DNA of 9,286 bases, from the NCBI GenBank assembly GCA_007127395.1, contig SKZL01000103.1:1-9286 (forward strand), given 5' to 3'. This DNA is from Balneolaceae bacterium. Its GTDB lineage: Bacteria > Bacteroidota > Rhodothermia > Balneolales > Balneolaceae. The notes beneath the pieces were generated by a model, which was not told the DNA's origin, did no database searches, and saw only the letters and a list, made by a program, of their open reading frames with translations. This document shows, piece by piece, positions 1 through 7,439 of this stretch; position 1 is the stretch's first letter; the number at the start of each line of letters is the position of its first letter. The position numbers and the translations under genes are program-made.

Positions 1-18
1 ATACGTTAACAAATCAGG

Positions 19-3000
19 ATGAATAGAGCTCTCTTTATCATATTGATGATCATCTTCTGGTCTCTACAGTGGAGCAGTGCGTTTGCACAACATGATGACT
101 ATATGGTTCAAAGAGTTGAAGATAGGAACTTTGCAAGGCAAGATGTTACTTCGATCAATCAGGATAGAGAAGGTTTTATCTGGTTTGGTACTGAAAGCGG
201 GCTGTTCCGATATGATGCCCATTCAATAGTTCCTTTTCAGAGTAATACTGAGAATCCGGAAGCTCTGCCGAATGATAGAATCCTGGACACATATAAAGAT
301 CCGGATGGCACACTTTGGATATCAACTCACCATTCCGGTCTCAGCAGATACAATCCGTTGAAGCAATCTTTTCAGACATTCAACCCAACGCTTGATGACC
401 CTGATCACACGTTTATAGAACCGTTTGAATTTAGCAAAATTACAGGTAATGCAGACCCCTACCTTTGGCTTATTCCTGTAGACAGGCCTCATGTTTATCG
501 TTTTAATACAGAGAATGAAACGTTTCGTGAAATTGAATTAGATTTTCAAAACAGGCGATTCGATAATATCACAGTAAGTGCGATGGTCAGGCCAAATAAT
601 GAGGTCTGGATTGGCACGATCTATTCGGGCATTATCGTACTAAACAGTGATGGTGCAGAGATTGACAGAATCCGGTTGGTAAGAGATGACCAACAGCAAC
701 GGGATATTTCATACACGGTTATATCGATGATCAATGATAATGAAAACAACCGTGTTTGGATAGGAACCCATGAGGGTGGAGTCTTCTACTACGATCTTGA
801 ACAGAAAAGAGTGGTAAAACCGGAAGCACTTCAACATGGAGTAGCGGGATATCTGGCAAATGTGTATGATCTCTATCTGGATGAGCATTCAATGTTGTGG
901 GCAGGCACGGATGACGGACTGTTGGTATTTAATACTGAAACCATGCAGATTCAAAGTCACTACACCACGGATCCAAATAGTACCGGAAGTCTGGTGAACA
1001 ACCGGGTCAGAGCTATATATCAGGATGAAAGCGGACTAGTTTGGATAGGTAATGAGTATGGCGGCATACACAAACTGCAGCGTAAATTTGGATTTATCAC
1101 AATCAATGAAGGACCTCTCTCCCCGGTGAACGTGATTGGATCAGCAGTGCGAACCTTTACCATTTTTGAGGATGAGCTTTGGGTTGCAGTACAAGATGAA
1201 GGAATTTTTATTCTCGATTATGAAACTTTTGAGCTGAATGAAATCATACGCAGTGTTCCTGAAAACCCAAACTCACTTACAACAAATGGTGTGACTCGTT
1301 TTTTGCAAGATCCGGACGGTGGGATCTGGATTGGGACATGGGGTGGCTTAAACTATTATAACCCTGAAACGGGTGATTACAAAAGGTATTTGAATGACCC
1401 TGATGACCCAACATCAATTCCGGATAACAGAGTGCAGGTTCTATTTATTGATTCTGATAATCGTTTTTGGGTTGGAACAGAAGGAGGGCTGGCACTATTT
1501 GACAGAGAAGAGGGCACTTTTGAGACTCAATTTAATGATTATCAAAATCCACCGGTTCTAAGTCACCCCGGGCTGCAATCTCTTGCATTTATTGAAGATG
1601 AAAATGGGATATTGTGGATTGGAACGTGGGACGGTTTGAATCGATACGATCCGGATACCAATACCATTCGTCATTATCAGACAGATTTTTATGATCCCAA
1701 TACCATCCAATCAAACAGGGTTATTTCCCTGCATGATGATCATGATGGCACACTCTGGATAGGTACATTTGGAGGTGGATTGAGCCGGCTGGATAAAGAG
1801 TCAGGAATCATTAAAACCTATAAGCAGATTGATGGCCTAAGCAGCAATGTGGTATTTGGAATTCTGCCCGATAACGATGGATATTTATGGTTAAGTACGA
1901 CAAACGGCCTGAGCCGGTTTGATCCTCAGAGAGAGTTTTTTATCACATTTGACCGTCGAGATGGAATACTGTCTGATGAGTTTTGGTGGGGTTCTGCTTT
2001 CTCCGGCCCGGATGGACGGTTAATGTTTGGCAGCACATTTGGATTTACAATTTTTGATCCGTCACAGATCATCGAAAGAGACTTTATACCCCCGATCAGA
2101 ATCAGTTCAGTTATAGTATTTGACCAACCGGTATTTCCGGATTCTGAAAATCATCTGGAATTGAGCTTCAGAGATAATTTACTGACGATTGAGTTTGCCG
2201 CGCTTGATTATGCAAATTCCAGCAGAATTGAATATGCATATATGCTCGAGGGTGTAGACCGAGACTGGAACTATTCAGGAAATCGAAACTTTGCAACCTA
2301 TTCATTTTTAAGAGGTGGCGACTACACATTTTACGTACGAGCTACTGATAGTAACGGTGTCTGGCTGGATGAAACAGCCGTCTTAACCATTCGAATACCC
2401 CCCCCTTTCTGGCAAAATAGCTGGTTTCAGTTTCTTGTGATCGGCTTAATCATCTTTTTTATATGGTTTTATATCAGGAACAGAAGTATGCAAATGATGA
2501 AACTGAATCAGAAACTGGAGAGGGAAGTGGCAGAGCGTACGAAAGACCTTGCAGAGAAACAGAGCGAGCTTCTTACCAGAAATGAAAGACTTGAAATTCA
2601 GGCTAAACAATTGATAGAACAGAAAGAGGAGATTGAAGCACAGAAGGAGACAATTCTGCAGAAAACGCGAGCTATGGAGCGTACCAACAAAAATCTTGTT
2701 GAATTGAATGAAGATAAGAACAATCTCATCGGACTGGTATCTCACGACTTAAGGGGGCCGCTTGCTACAGTGTTGGGAGCAGTTCAGCTATTCAAAGAGG
2801 ACCCGGATCTGCCGGAAGAGCAAAAAATGAAAATGCTCGATATGCTGGAAGATATGATGGAAAAACAGCTTCAAATGGTTTCAAAAATATTGGATATCGA
2901 TTCTATTGAGACAGGAAGAATTAAACTTCAGCTCGAGTCGGTTGATGTTGTTGAAACAACAAAAGAGGTTATTGCCCGACATACAGAGAAAGCCGGCAAG

Positions 3001-3405
3001 AAGGGAATCGATATTGTTTTGAACGTGAAGGGCGAAGATATCTATATACAGGCAGATAAAAACTATCTGGGTGATCAGGTTTTTGGTAATCTGTTATCAA
3101 ATGCCTTAAAATTTTCACCAGTTCAATCAAAAGTGGAAATAACTGTCTTTAAGGAGAAAAATAGCCTAAGATGGGGCGTAAGTGACCAGGGGCCGGGTGT
3201 ATCTGAAAAAGACAAGAAAAAATTGTTTGGAAAGTATCAGAAACTAAGTGCCCGTCCAACAGGGGGGGAGCCATCCACAGGTCTCGGATTATCCATTGTG
3301 AAAAGAATCGTTGAAGAGATGGAGGGCAGGGTTTGGTGTGAGAGCAAACTTGGATATGGAGCTACATTCTGGGTCGAATTTCAAATTCATTCAAACAACA
3401 GTTGA
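19..3405 (+). CDS. Two-propeller (Reg_prop/Y_Y_Y) membrane sensor histidine kinase
   Basis: Sensor kinase expected to bind a ligand in the periplasm and phosphorylate a separate response regulator. Residues 1-23 form a signal peptide ending AFA before Q24. Fourteen blade motifs of the W-I-G-T / G-G-L-x-x-Y-D type follow (first W55, then W100 and W150; seventh W342; last near residue 668), fitting two seven-bladed propellers. A Y_Y_Y domain spans about 713-795, one membrane helix about 802-819, and a Glu/Lys/Gln-rich coiled coil about 825-900. The HisKA H-box is SHDLRGPL with phospho-acceptor H909. HATPase_c has its N-box around N1024-N1028, the G1 box DQGPG and the G2 box GLGL at 1088-1091. 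The protein ends there. It has no receiver or AraC-type HTH, unlike the classic hybrid two-component sensors of Bacteroides that share this sensory half. The ATG start is supported by the intact signal peptide; AGG directly abuts it, so there is no properly spaced ribosome site. The ligand is unknown; glycans are common for the family. Confidence 0.93.
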   Translation: MNRALFIILMIIFWSLQWSSAFAQHDDYMVQRVEDRNFARQDVTSINQDREGFIWFGTESGLFRYDAHSIVPFQSNTENPEALPNDRILDTYKDPDGTLWISTHHSGLSRYNPLKQSFQTFNPTLDDPDHTFIEPFEFSKITGNADPYLWLIPVDRPHVYRFNTENETFREIELDFQNRRFDNITVSAMVRPNNEVWIGTIYSGIIVLNSDGAEIDRIRLVRDDQQQRDISYTVISMINDNENNRVWIGTHEGGVFYYDLEQKRVVKPEALQHGVAGYLANVYDLYLDEHSMLWAGTDDGLLVFNTETMQIQSHYTTDPNSTGSLVNNRVRAIYQDESGLVWIGNEYGGIHKLQRKFGFITINEGPLSPVNVIGSAVRTFTIFEDELWVAVQDEGIFILDYETFELNEIIRSVPENPNSLTTNGVTRFLQDPDGGIWIGTWGGLNYYNPETGDYKRYLNDPDDPTSIPDNRVQVLFIDSDNRFWVGTEGGLALFDREEGTFETQFNDYQNPPVLSHPGLQSLAFIEDENGILWIGTWDGLNRYDPDTNTIRHYQTDFYDPNTIQSNRVISLHDDHDGTLWIGTFGGGLSRLDKESGIIKTYKQIDGLSSNVVFGILPDNDGYLWLSTTNGLSRFDPQREFFITFDRRDGILSDEFWWGSAFSGPDGRLMFGSTFGFTIFDPSQIIERDFIPPIRISSVIVFDQPVFPDSENHLELSFRDNLLTIEFAALDYANSSRIEYAYMLEGVDRDWNYSGNRNFATYSFLRGGDYTFYVRATDSNGVWLDETAVLTIRIPPPFWQNSWFQFLVIGLIIFFIWFYIRNRSMQMMKLNQKLEREVAERTKDLAEKQSELLTRNERLEIQAKQLIEQKEEIEAQKETILQKTRAMERTNKNLVELNEDKNNLIGLVSHDLRGPLATVLGAVQLFKEDPDLPEEQKMKMLDMLEDMMEKQLQMVSKILDIDSIETGRIKLQLESVDVVETTKEVIARHTEKAGKKGIDIVLNVKGEDIYIQADKNYLGDQVFGNLLSNALKFSPVQSKVEITVFKEKNSLRWGVSDQGPGVSEKDKKKLFGKYQKLSARPTGGEPSTGLGLSIVKRIVEEMEGRVWCESKLGYGATFWVEFQIHSNNS
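2398..2405 (+). repeat. Run of eight C inside the sensor kinase gene
   Basis: Eight consecutive C encode the Pro-Pro-Pro just before the membrane helix (residues 794-796). Reading the flanking bases, one added C gives TAG at 2418-2420, and one lost C gives TGA at 2438-2440. Either change would end the protein after the Y_Y_Y domain, before or within the membrane helix. G/C runs of this length are known slippage sites in some bacteria. Whether this one varies cannot be seen from one sequence. Confidence 0.6.
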
Positions 3406-3487
3406 TAAACAAAACAGGTTATTACAAGTTTGTTAATTATTAAACGTTCATAGATTAAAGAGATCAGCGCTAAATTGAATATTAATT

Positions 3488-3491
3488 GAGG
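3488..3491 (+). promoter_or_regulatory. Ribosome binding site deciding the amphi-Trp start
   Basis: GAGG lies six bases before the ATG at 3498. This favours that ATG over the in-frame TTG at 3486, which would add only four residues and whose own codon touches the GAGG. It is the clearest Shine-Dalgarno-like site of the window. Confidence 0.6.
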
Positions 3492-3497
3492 AATCTT

Positions 3498-3779
3498 ATG
3501 AAAAAGGTAAATCGATTGTTCAAGAGTGAAGAAAAAATGAGCCGTGAAGAGCTGGCAAACTTTCTGCATCTTTTTGCAGATAAAATTGCAGAAGGGAGTG
3601 TACAGCTTATTAAGGGGGATCAAGAGGTTTCACTGGACCTGCCGGGCAAACTAATCTTTGAAGTTGAGGCACAGAGTAAAGAAAAAAGTGCCAACGCTGT
3701 TAAGAATAAGATTGAGCTTGAGATTGAATGGTACGAAGGAGATAGTGCAGCTATGGAGGGTAAGCTGGAAATAAGTTAA
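3498..3779 (+). CDS. Small amphi-Trp domain protein
   Basis: A 93-residue protein matching the amphi-Trp domain pattern: a basic N-terminus, EEKMSREELANFL and an amphipathic helix (about 11-33), then short alternating beta strands with the conserved DLPG turn (about 47-50) and the ELEIEW strand with W78. There is no signal peptide or membrane segment, so it is probably cytoplasmic. The function of this domain family is not known, and none is assigned here. The chosen start is ATG 3498 with GAGG six bases upstream. It lies 92 bases after the sensor kinase on the same strand, so co-transcription is possible but not shown. Its stop is eight bases from the stop of the opposing small gene. The family call rests on recalled sequence pattern rather than a search. 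Confidence 0.8.
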   Translation: MKKVNRLFKSEEKMSREELANFLHLFADKIAEGSVQLIKGDQEVSLDLPGKLIFEVEAQSKEKSANAVKNKIELEIEWYEGDSAAMEGKLEIS

Positions 3780-3787
3780 ATGAAATA

Positions 3788-4273
3788 TCAGGAGTCTGAA
3801 TCGCGGAGCATATTTTTTAAACCCTCTTCGGATGCAGGCCCTGAGTGCTGAGACTTGGTGGTGAACTGAAAATCTTCACGCTCATCTTGTTCATTTACAT
3901 CATCATCCAAATCGCGAAGCCGTTTTTCTGAGATACGAAGCATAAGTGATGAGCGGATGGAGTGGGCTTTTTGCACCTCATTTTTCTTTATGATAAAGGA
4001 GATCACATTGCCATTCAAAGAGAGGCTTTTATCAGTTTTGGGCAGCCGGTTCAGATGAATTTCAAATCGCGCAGAGAACCACTTCTTTTTTACACGGATC
4101 TCTTCGACGGTATGAAAAGGAATATTCAAAACTTTCAGGTCTGAATTAAACATACCGAGCATCTCATCTTTCAAGCTGTATTCAAGAACAATAGTATCCT
4201 TCTCTACGCGAAGCAAACCGGTGAGCTCAGCCAGCCCCATATACTGTTCATTTTGTCGTATCGGTAATATCAC
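3788..4273 (-). CDS. Uncharacterised protein, possibly PH-like, coupled to topA
   Basis: A 161-residue protein that I do not recognise by name. The first 115 or so residues alternate short hydrophobic strands with turns: GLLRVEKDTIVLEYSL, then an IPFHTVEEIRVKKKWF segment, then VISFIIKK, closing with a helix around SIRSSLMLRISEKRL. That order resembles small bacterial PH-like beta-barrels with a final helix; this is a fold guess only. The last 45 or so residues are highly charged and polar, probably disordered. It has no cysteine, signal peptide or membrane helix. The start is GTG and overlaps the topA stop in the string GTGA (4273-4270), with AAAGGG a few bases upstream inside topA; this suggests translational coupling. 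An in-frame ATG at 4240-4238 (codon 12) is an alternative start. It is probably the last gene of the peroxidase-topA transcription unit. Confidence 0.72.
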   Translation of the reverse strand: MILPIRQNEQYMGLAELTGLLRVEKDTIVLEYSLKDEMLGMFNSDLKVLNIPFHTVEEIRVKKKWFSARFEIHLNRLPKTDKSLSLNGNVISFIIKKNEVQKAHSIRSSLMLRISEKRLRDLDDDVNEQDEREDFQFTTKSQHSGPASEEGLKNMLRDSDS

Positions 4274-6813
4274 TTTTTCCCTTTCTCTTCGATCAGCCTT
4301 ACAGCATCTGCCATGGTTACTTTTTCCGGATCAGTTCCTTTTGGCAGTGAAATATTCTTTCGGCCATACTTGATGTATGGGCCATAACGGCCATCCATCA
4401 CTTTTACGGGGTCATCTGTTTCCGGATGTTTTCCAAGATCTTGCAAGGCGGAACTGGCCCTGGACTTACTCTTTTCCTTCAAAAGCTCAAGTGCTCTCTC
4501 CAGAGTAACTGTCAATACATGATCCTCCTTTTTAAGAGACTTGAATGTTCCATCATGAAGAATAAATGGGCCATAACGTCCCACTCCTGCTTTTATCTCC
4601 TTTCCGGTTTCAGGATGATTCCCAAGTGGGCGTGGCAACTCCAGAAGGGAAACGGCAGTTTCAAGGTCCACATCGGTTGGATTCATACCTTTCAACAGGC
4701 TGACTCTCTTTGGCTTTTTATTCTCATCTGTGACCTCGCCAAGCTGAACATATGGCCCATAGCGTCCATTCAACAGATAGATTGGTGAACCATTGTCAGG
4801 ATGATCGCCTAATGATGTAGGGCCCTCTTTCTCTGCCTGAATGAGTTCATTGATCTTCTCAATAGAAAGCTCACCGGGGTCGAGGTCGACGGGCAGAGAA
4901 GTAGATACCTGTTCGCCATTGGATTCACTCTTGATGTAAGGCCCAAATCGGCCTACATGAATCTGTGTACCATTCAGGCCCTCAATCGGCAAATTTAATA
5001 CTTTTGCTTCTTGCGGGTCAATTTTATCCTCCTGCTCATCGACAAGAGCCTTAAGCCCTTTTTCACCTTTATAATAGTCATCCAGATATTTCACCGGATC
5101 ATAATTACCACTGGCGATTTCATCAAGCCTGGATTCAAGTTCGGAAGTAAACTCACTGTCAACAAGGTGTGGAAAATGCTTTTCCAGGAGTTCTGTAACT
5201 GCAAATGCGGTGTAAGTAGGAATTAAAGTTTTGCCGTCACTTTTCGAATACCCACGATCCTGAATAGTGCTGATAATAGAAGCGTATGTACTTGGCCTGC
5301 CGACGCCTCTCTTTTCAAGCTCCTTAACAAGCGTAGCTTCTGTATATCTGGCAGGAGGTTTGGTTTCATGTGATATGGATTCCAATCCTTTAAGGTCAAC
5401 AGATTCTCCAACCTTTAATTCAGGCAGAAAGTTTTCCCGGTTTTCAAGTTCGGCTTCCGGATCATCACTGCCTTCAACATATGCTCTGAAGAAACCAGGA
5501 AAGAGAATTTTTTTTCCGCTTGTTTTAAAATCTGCAGAGGTATCATTTTTCTCGGCCGTGATCACAACATTAGTGAATTCCAGTTCAGCTTCAGCCATCT
5601 GAGTAGCGATAGTACGCTTCCAGATCAAATCGTATAACTTAAACTCCCGGCCGCTAAGCCCCGATTTTTCCGGGTGGACAAAATTCGAACCGGCCGGCCG
5701 GATCGCTTCGTGAGCCTCCTGAGCGCCTTTACTTTTGCCAAAGTTTCGAACTCTTTCGAAGAGATATTCTTCACCATACTGCTTCTCTACTTCAGTTCTT
5801 GCGGCATTTATAGCCTGACCTGAAAGATTTGCAGAATCGGTTCTCATGTAGGTGATAAACCCATTTTCATAAAGCTTTTGGGCAACACTCATCGTGTCTC
5901 TGGCTGAAAACCCAAATTTTCGGTTGGCTTCCTGTTGCAGTGTCGATGTAATAAACGCCGGCGCCGGACTTCGCTTTTTGATATTTACGTCTACGGAATT
6001 GACCTTCCAGAGGGCATCCTCCAACAGGTTACGCAGCTCATCTGCTTTTGATTTATCAAGCAGAACAACGGATTCCGGCTTTTTAAGCTTTCCTGTGTTC
6101 TCATTAAAGTCTTTACCGCTTGCAAGCCTTTTCCCATTTAAATGCGAGAGATCTGCACTGAAAGAATCATTTACGTTATGTTTGGAAAGTTGTGCTTTCA
6201 GATCAAAATAGGTACCGCTTCTGAATTTCATCCGCTCAAGTTCACGACTCACAAGAAATTGAACCGCAACCGATTGCACACGTCCGGCAGATAAACCAGG
6301 TGCAATTTTTTTCCACAGAAGGGGAGAGATGGTATATCCGGCAAGCCTGTCTATGATACGCCGGGTCTCTTGAGCATGAACAAGATTCATATCAATATCC
6401 CTGAAATTTTCCAGCGCATTCTGAATAGCCTCTTTGGTAATCTCTCTGAAAACCATTCGCTTAACAGGTACTTTCGGGTTGAGTATCTCTGTCAGATGCC
6501 AGGATATTGCTTCACCCTCACGGTCTTCATCCGTTGCCAGGATGAGCTCATCAGAATCTTTCAGGAGCTCTTTCAGTTTTTTGACAATTTTCTTCTTTCC
6601 CGATGGTACCACATAGAGTGGGTCATATCTGTCATCTACATTGATACCCAGATTTGACCATGATTCCTTTTTAAACTTAGCCGGTATCTCTTTGGCAGAT
6701 GAGGGAAGGTCGCGTATATGGCCCATTGATGAGTCAACTACATAACCTTTTGGGAGATATTTCTTGATCGTTTTCGTTTTTGTTGGAGACTCTACAATGA
6801 CTAAAGATTTCAT
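4270..6813 (-). CDS. topA: DNA topoisomerase I (type IA)
   Basis: Relaxes negative supercoils by passing one strand through a transient break, helping to set chromosome superhelicity. The Toprim domain opens with LVIVESPTK (E8) and has the acidic triad D95, D97, E99 in ATDEDREGEA. Further landmarks are HAQETRRIIDRLAGY, the SAGRVQS motif, and the active-site tyrosine Y322 in YMRTDS. VGRPSTYA (after residue 500) completes the core. The C-terminus carries four repeats of the GRYGPY type (GRFGPY, GRYGPY, GRYGPF, GRYGPY), three of them preceded by LGxHP, and a lysine-rich end. There are no zinc ribbons and no cysteine anywhere in the 847 residues. The length is normal for this repeat-type TopA. 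The ATG start directly precedes the conserved Toprim strand. It lies nine bases after the peroxidase gene with no obvious Shine-Dalgarno, and its stop overlaps the next gene's GTG. Confidence 0.98.
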   Translation of the reverse strand: MKSLVIVESPTKTKTIKKYLPKGYVVDSSMGHIRDLPSSAKEIPAKFKKESWSNLGINVDDRYDPLYVVPSGKKKIVKKLKELLKDSDELILATDEDREGEAISWHLTEILNPKVPVKRMVFREITKEAIQNALENFRDIDMNLVHAQETRRIIDRLAGYTISPLLWKKIAPGLSAGRVQSVAVQFLVSRELERMKFRSGTYFDLKAQLSKHNVNDSFSADLSHLNGKRLASGKDFNENTGKLKKPESVVLLDKSKADELRNLLEDALWKVNSVDVNIKKRSPAPAFITSTLQQEANRKFGFSARDTMSVAQKLYENGFITYMRTDSANLSGQAINAARTEVEKQYGEEYLFERVRNFGKSKGAQEAHEAIRPAGSNFVHPEKSGLSGREFKLYDLIWKRTIATQMAEAELEFTNVVITAEKNDTSADFKTSGKKILFPGFFRAYVEGSDDPEAELENRENFLPELKVGESVDLKGLESISHETKPPARYTEATLVKELEKRGVGRPSTYASIISTIQDRGYSKSDGKTLIPTYTAFAVTELLEKHFPHLVDSEFTSELESRLDEIASGNYDPVKYLDDYYKGEKGLKALVDEQEDKIDPQEAKVLNLPIEGLNGTQIHVGRFGPYIKSESNGEQVSTSLPVDLDPGELSIEKINELIQAEKEGPTSLGDHPDNGSPIYLLNGRYGPYVQLGEVTDENKKPKRVSLLKGMNPTDVDLETAVSLLELPRPLGNHPETGKEIKAGVGRYGPFILHDGTFKSLKKEDHVLTVTLERALELLKEKSKSRASSALQDLGKHPETDDPVKVMDGRYGPYIKYGRKNISLPKGTDPEKVTMADAVRLIEEKGKK

Positions 6814-6822
6814 ATATACTTT

Positions 6823-7296
6823 TTATAATGATTCTATCAACTCTTTCAGCTCTTCGGCATGAGCTTTTGTATTAATTTTTTCAATGATTCCTAAAACTGT
6901 TCCATCAGTATCGATGATGAATGCTGAACGGGATGGTGCATCGAATGTTTTGCCATACATCTTTTTTTCTATAATGGAATCGGCAGCTTTTGAAAATTGA
7001 AAGTCCGGATCCGATGCCAGGACGTAGTTAATGCCCATCTTCTCAGAATATTTCTGATGAGAACCACAACTGTCTTTACTGATAGCGATTAAATTGTAAC
7101 CTTTTTTATCGAACCACTCCTGATGTTCTGCAAGACTGTTGTTTTGCTTGTCACATCCACCCGTATTGTTTCTCATATAAACGGAAATGATGGCCGGCCG
7201 GTTCAAAAGATCTTTAAATTGAACCTCACTTTTTGATCCATCTTTAACTATTTCAAGGGTAAAATCTGTATCTATTGTTTGTCCTTTTGCTATCAT
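6823..7296 (-). CDS. bcp: PrxQ/Bcp-like thiol peroxidase
   Basis: Cytoplasmic peroxiredoxin expected to reduce H2O2 and organic peroxides with a thiol donor such as thioredoxin. The 157-residue length is typical of the Bcp/PrxQ group. The thioredoxin-fold core carries the peroxidatic site NNTGGC with T45 and C48, followed by YNLIAISKDS and SDPD, as in Bcp, and the catalytic arginine R123 in APSRSAFIIDTDG. Two details depart from the usual pattern. The proline seven residues before the peroxidatic Cys is M41, and the CxxxxC resolving cysteine is absent; the only other cysteine is C77. There is no signal peptide. The start is ATG with no visible Shine-Dalgarno. It is the first gene of a probable unit with topA (nine-base gap) and the small downstream gene. 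Another AhpC/TSA-type subgroup is the alternative; peroxiredoxin fold is secure, subgroup less so. Confidence 0.9.
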   Translation of the reverse strand: MIAKGQTIDTDFTLEIVKDGSKSEVQFKDLLNRPAIISVYMRNNTGGCDKQNNSLAEHQEWFDKKGYNLIAISKDSCGSHQKYSEKMGINYVLASDPDFQFSKAADSIIEKKMYGKTFDAPSRSAFIIDTDGTVLGIIEKINTKAHAEELKELIESL

Positions 7297-7310
7297 AATG
7301 TACTTGGATT

Positions 7311-7337
7311 GGGTTAACTGTTTTACACCAATAACCC
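7311..7337. repeat. Inverted repeat in the peroxidase leader
   Basis: GGGTTA (7311-7316) and TAACCC (7332-7337) form a perfect six-base inverted repeat around a 15-base centre, ending 15 bases before the peroxidase ATG. It could be an operator for a dimeric regulator or a hairpin in the mRNA leader near the ribosome landing site. Six-base arms can arise by chance, so function is unproven. Confidence 0.35.
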
Positions 7338-7387
7338 GTTTGGCTCTCTATTTCGTTCTATCTGTCTGTTCATATGGATAGTGCAAT

Positions 7388-7417
7388 AGTATACACATTC
7401 TATATGAAATGGAGCAA
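7388..7417 (-). promoter_or_regulatory. Candidate sigma-70-like promoter for peroxidase-topA
   Basis: On the minus strand, TTGCTC (7417-7412) and TATACT (7393-7388) are separated by 18 bases. The -10 matches TATAAT at five of six positions, while the -35 matches TTGACA only in TTG. Transcription would begin near 7381, leaving a leader of about 85 bases that includes the GGGTTA/TAACCC repeat. I found no convincing TAnnTTTG box of the Bacteroidetes type in this gap. The weak -35 keeps confidence low. Confidence 0.3.
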
Positions 7418-7439
7418 AATCTTTTCGAAAAAGAGATTT
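7417..7439 (-). terminator. Weak hairpin after the TPR kinase gene
   Basis: About 33 bases after the kinase stop, read on the minus strand, AAATCTCTTTT pairs with AAAAGATTT (one bulged base) around a short loop, followed by only a few T. The stem is almost all A/T and the T tract is poor, so at best this is a weak intrinsic terminator. It abuts the candidate -35 element of the next gene. Confidence 0.2.

Noticed and set aside
157..2075. Recurrent tgg-att-gg-ac strings suggesting a DNA repeat array
   Set aside because: They are the codons of the W-I-G-T blade motif; spacing and flanks vary, so this is a protein-level repeat already described in the kinase entry.
2446..2745. Minus-strand open frame of 99 codons opposite the first kinase's helix and coiled coil
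   Set aside because: Its Phe/Leu-rich composition is the complement of the Lys/Glu-rich coiled coil codons; it has no independent support.
3407..3434. Inverted repeat AACAAA...TTTGTT after the propeller kinase stop, considered as a terminator
   Set aside because: The arms are short and A/T only, with a bulge, and no T tract follows on the + strand. The 92-base gap otherwise shows no convincing promoter or hairpin.
3780..3787. Bidirectional terminator between the convergent amphi-Trp and small topA-linked genes
   Set aside because: Only eight bases separate the stops, and no G/C-rich stem is visible there or in the flanking codons.
4426..6657. Several + strand open frames of 60-120 codons opposite topA
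   Set aside because: They lie antisense to a fully conserved topA reading frame, have no ribosome sites or recognisable domains, and overlap each other in different frames.
5692..7199. Two copies of the rare palindrome GGCCGGCC (5692-5699 and 7192-7199) in AT-rich DNA
   Set aside because: Both encode Arg-Pro-Ala with the codons CGG CCG GCx, inside topA and the peroxidase. Shared codon choice explains them; there is no extended common context.
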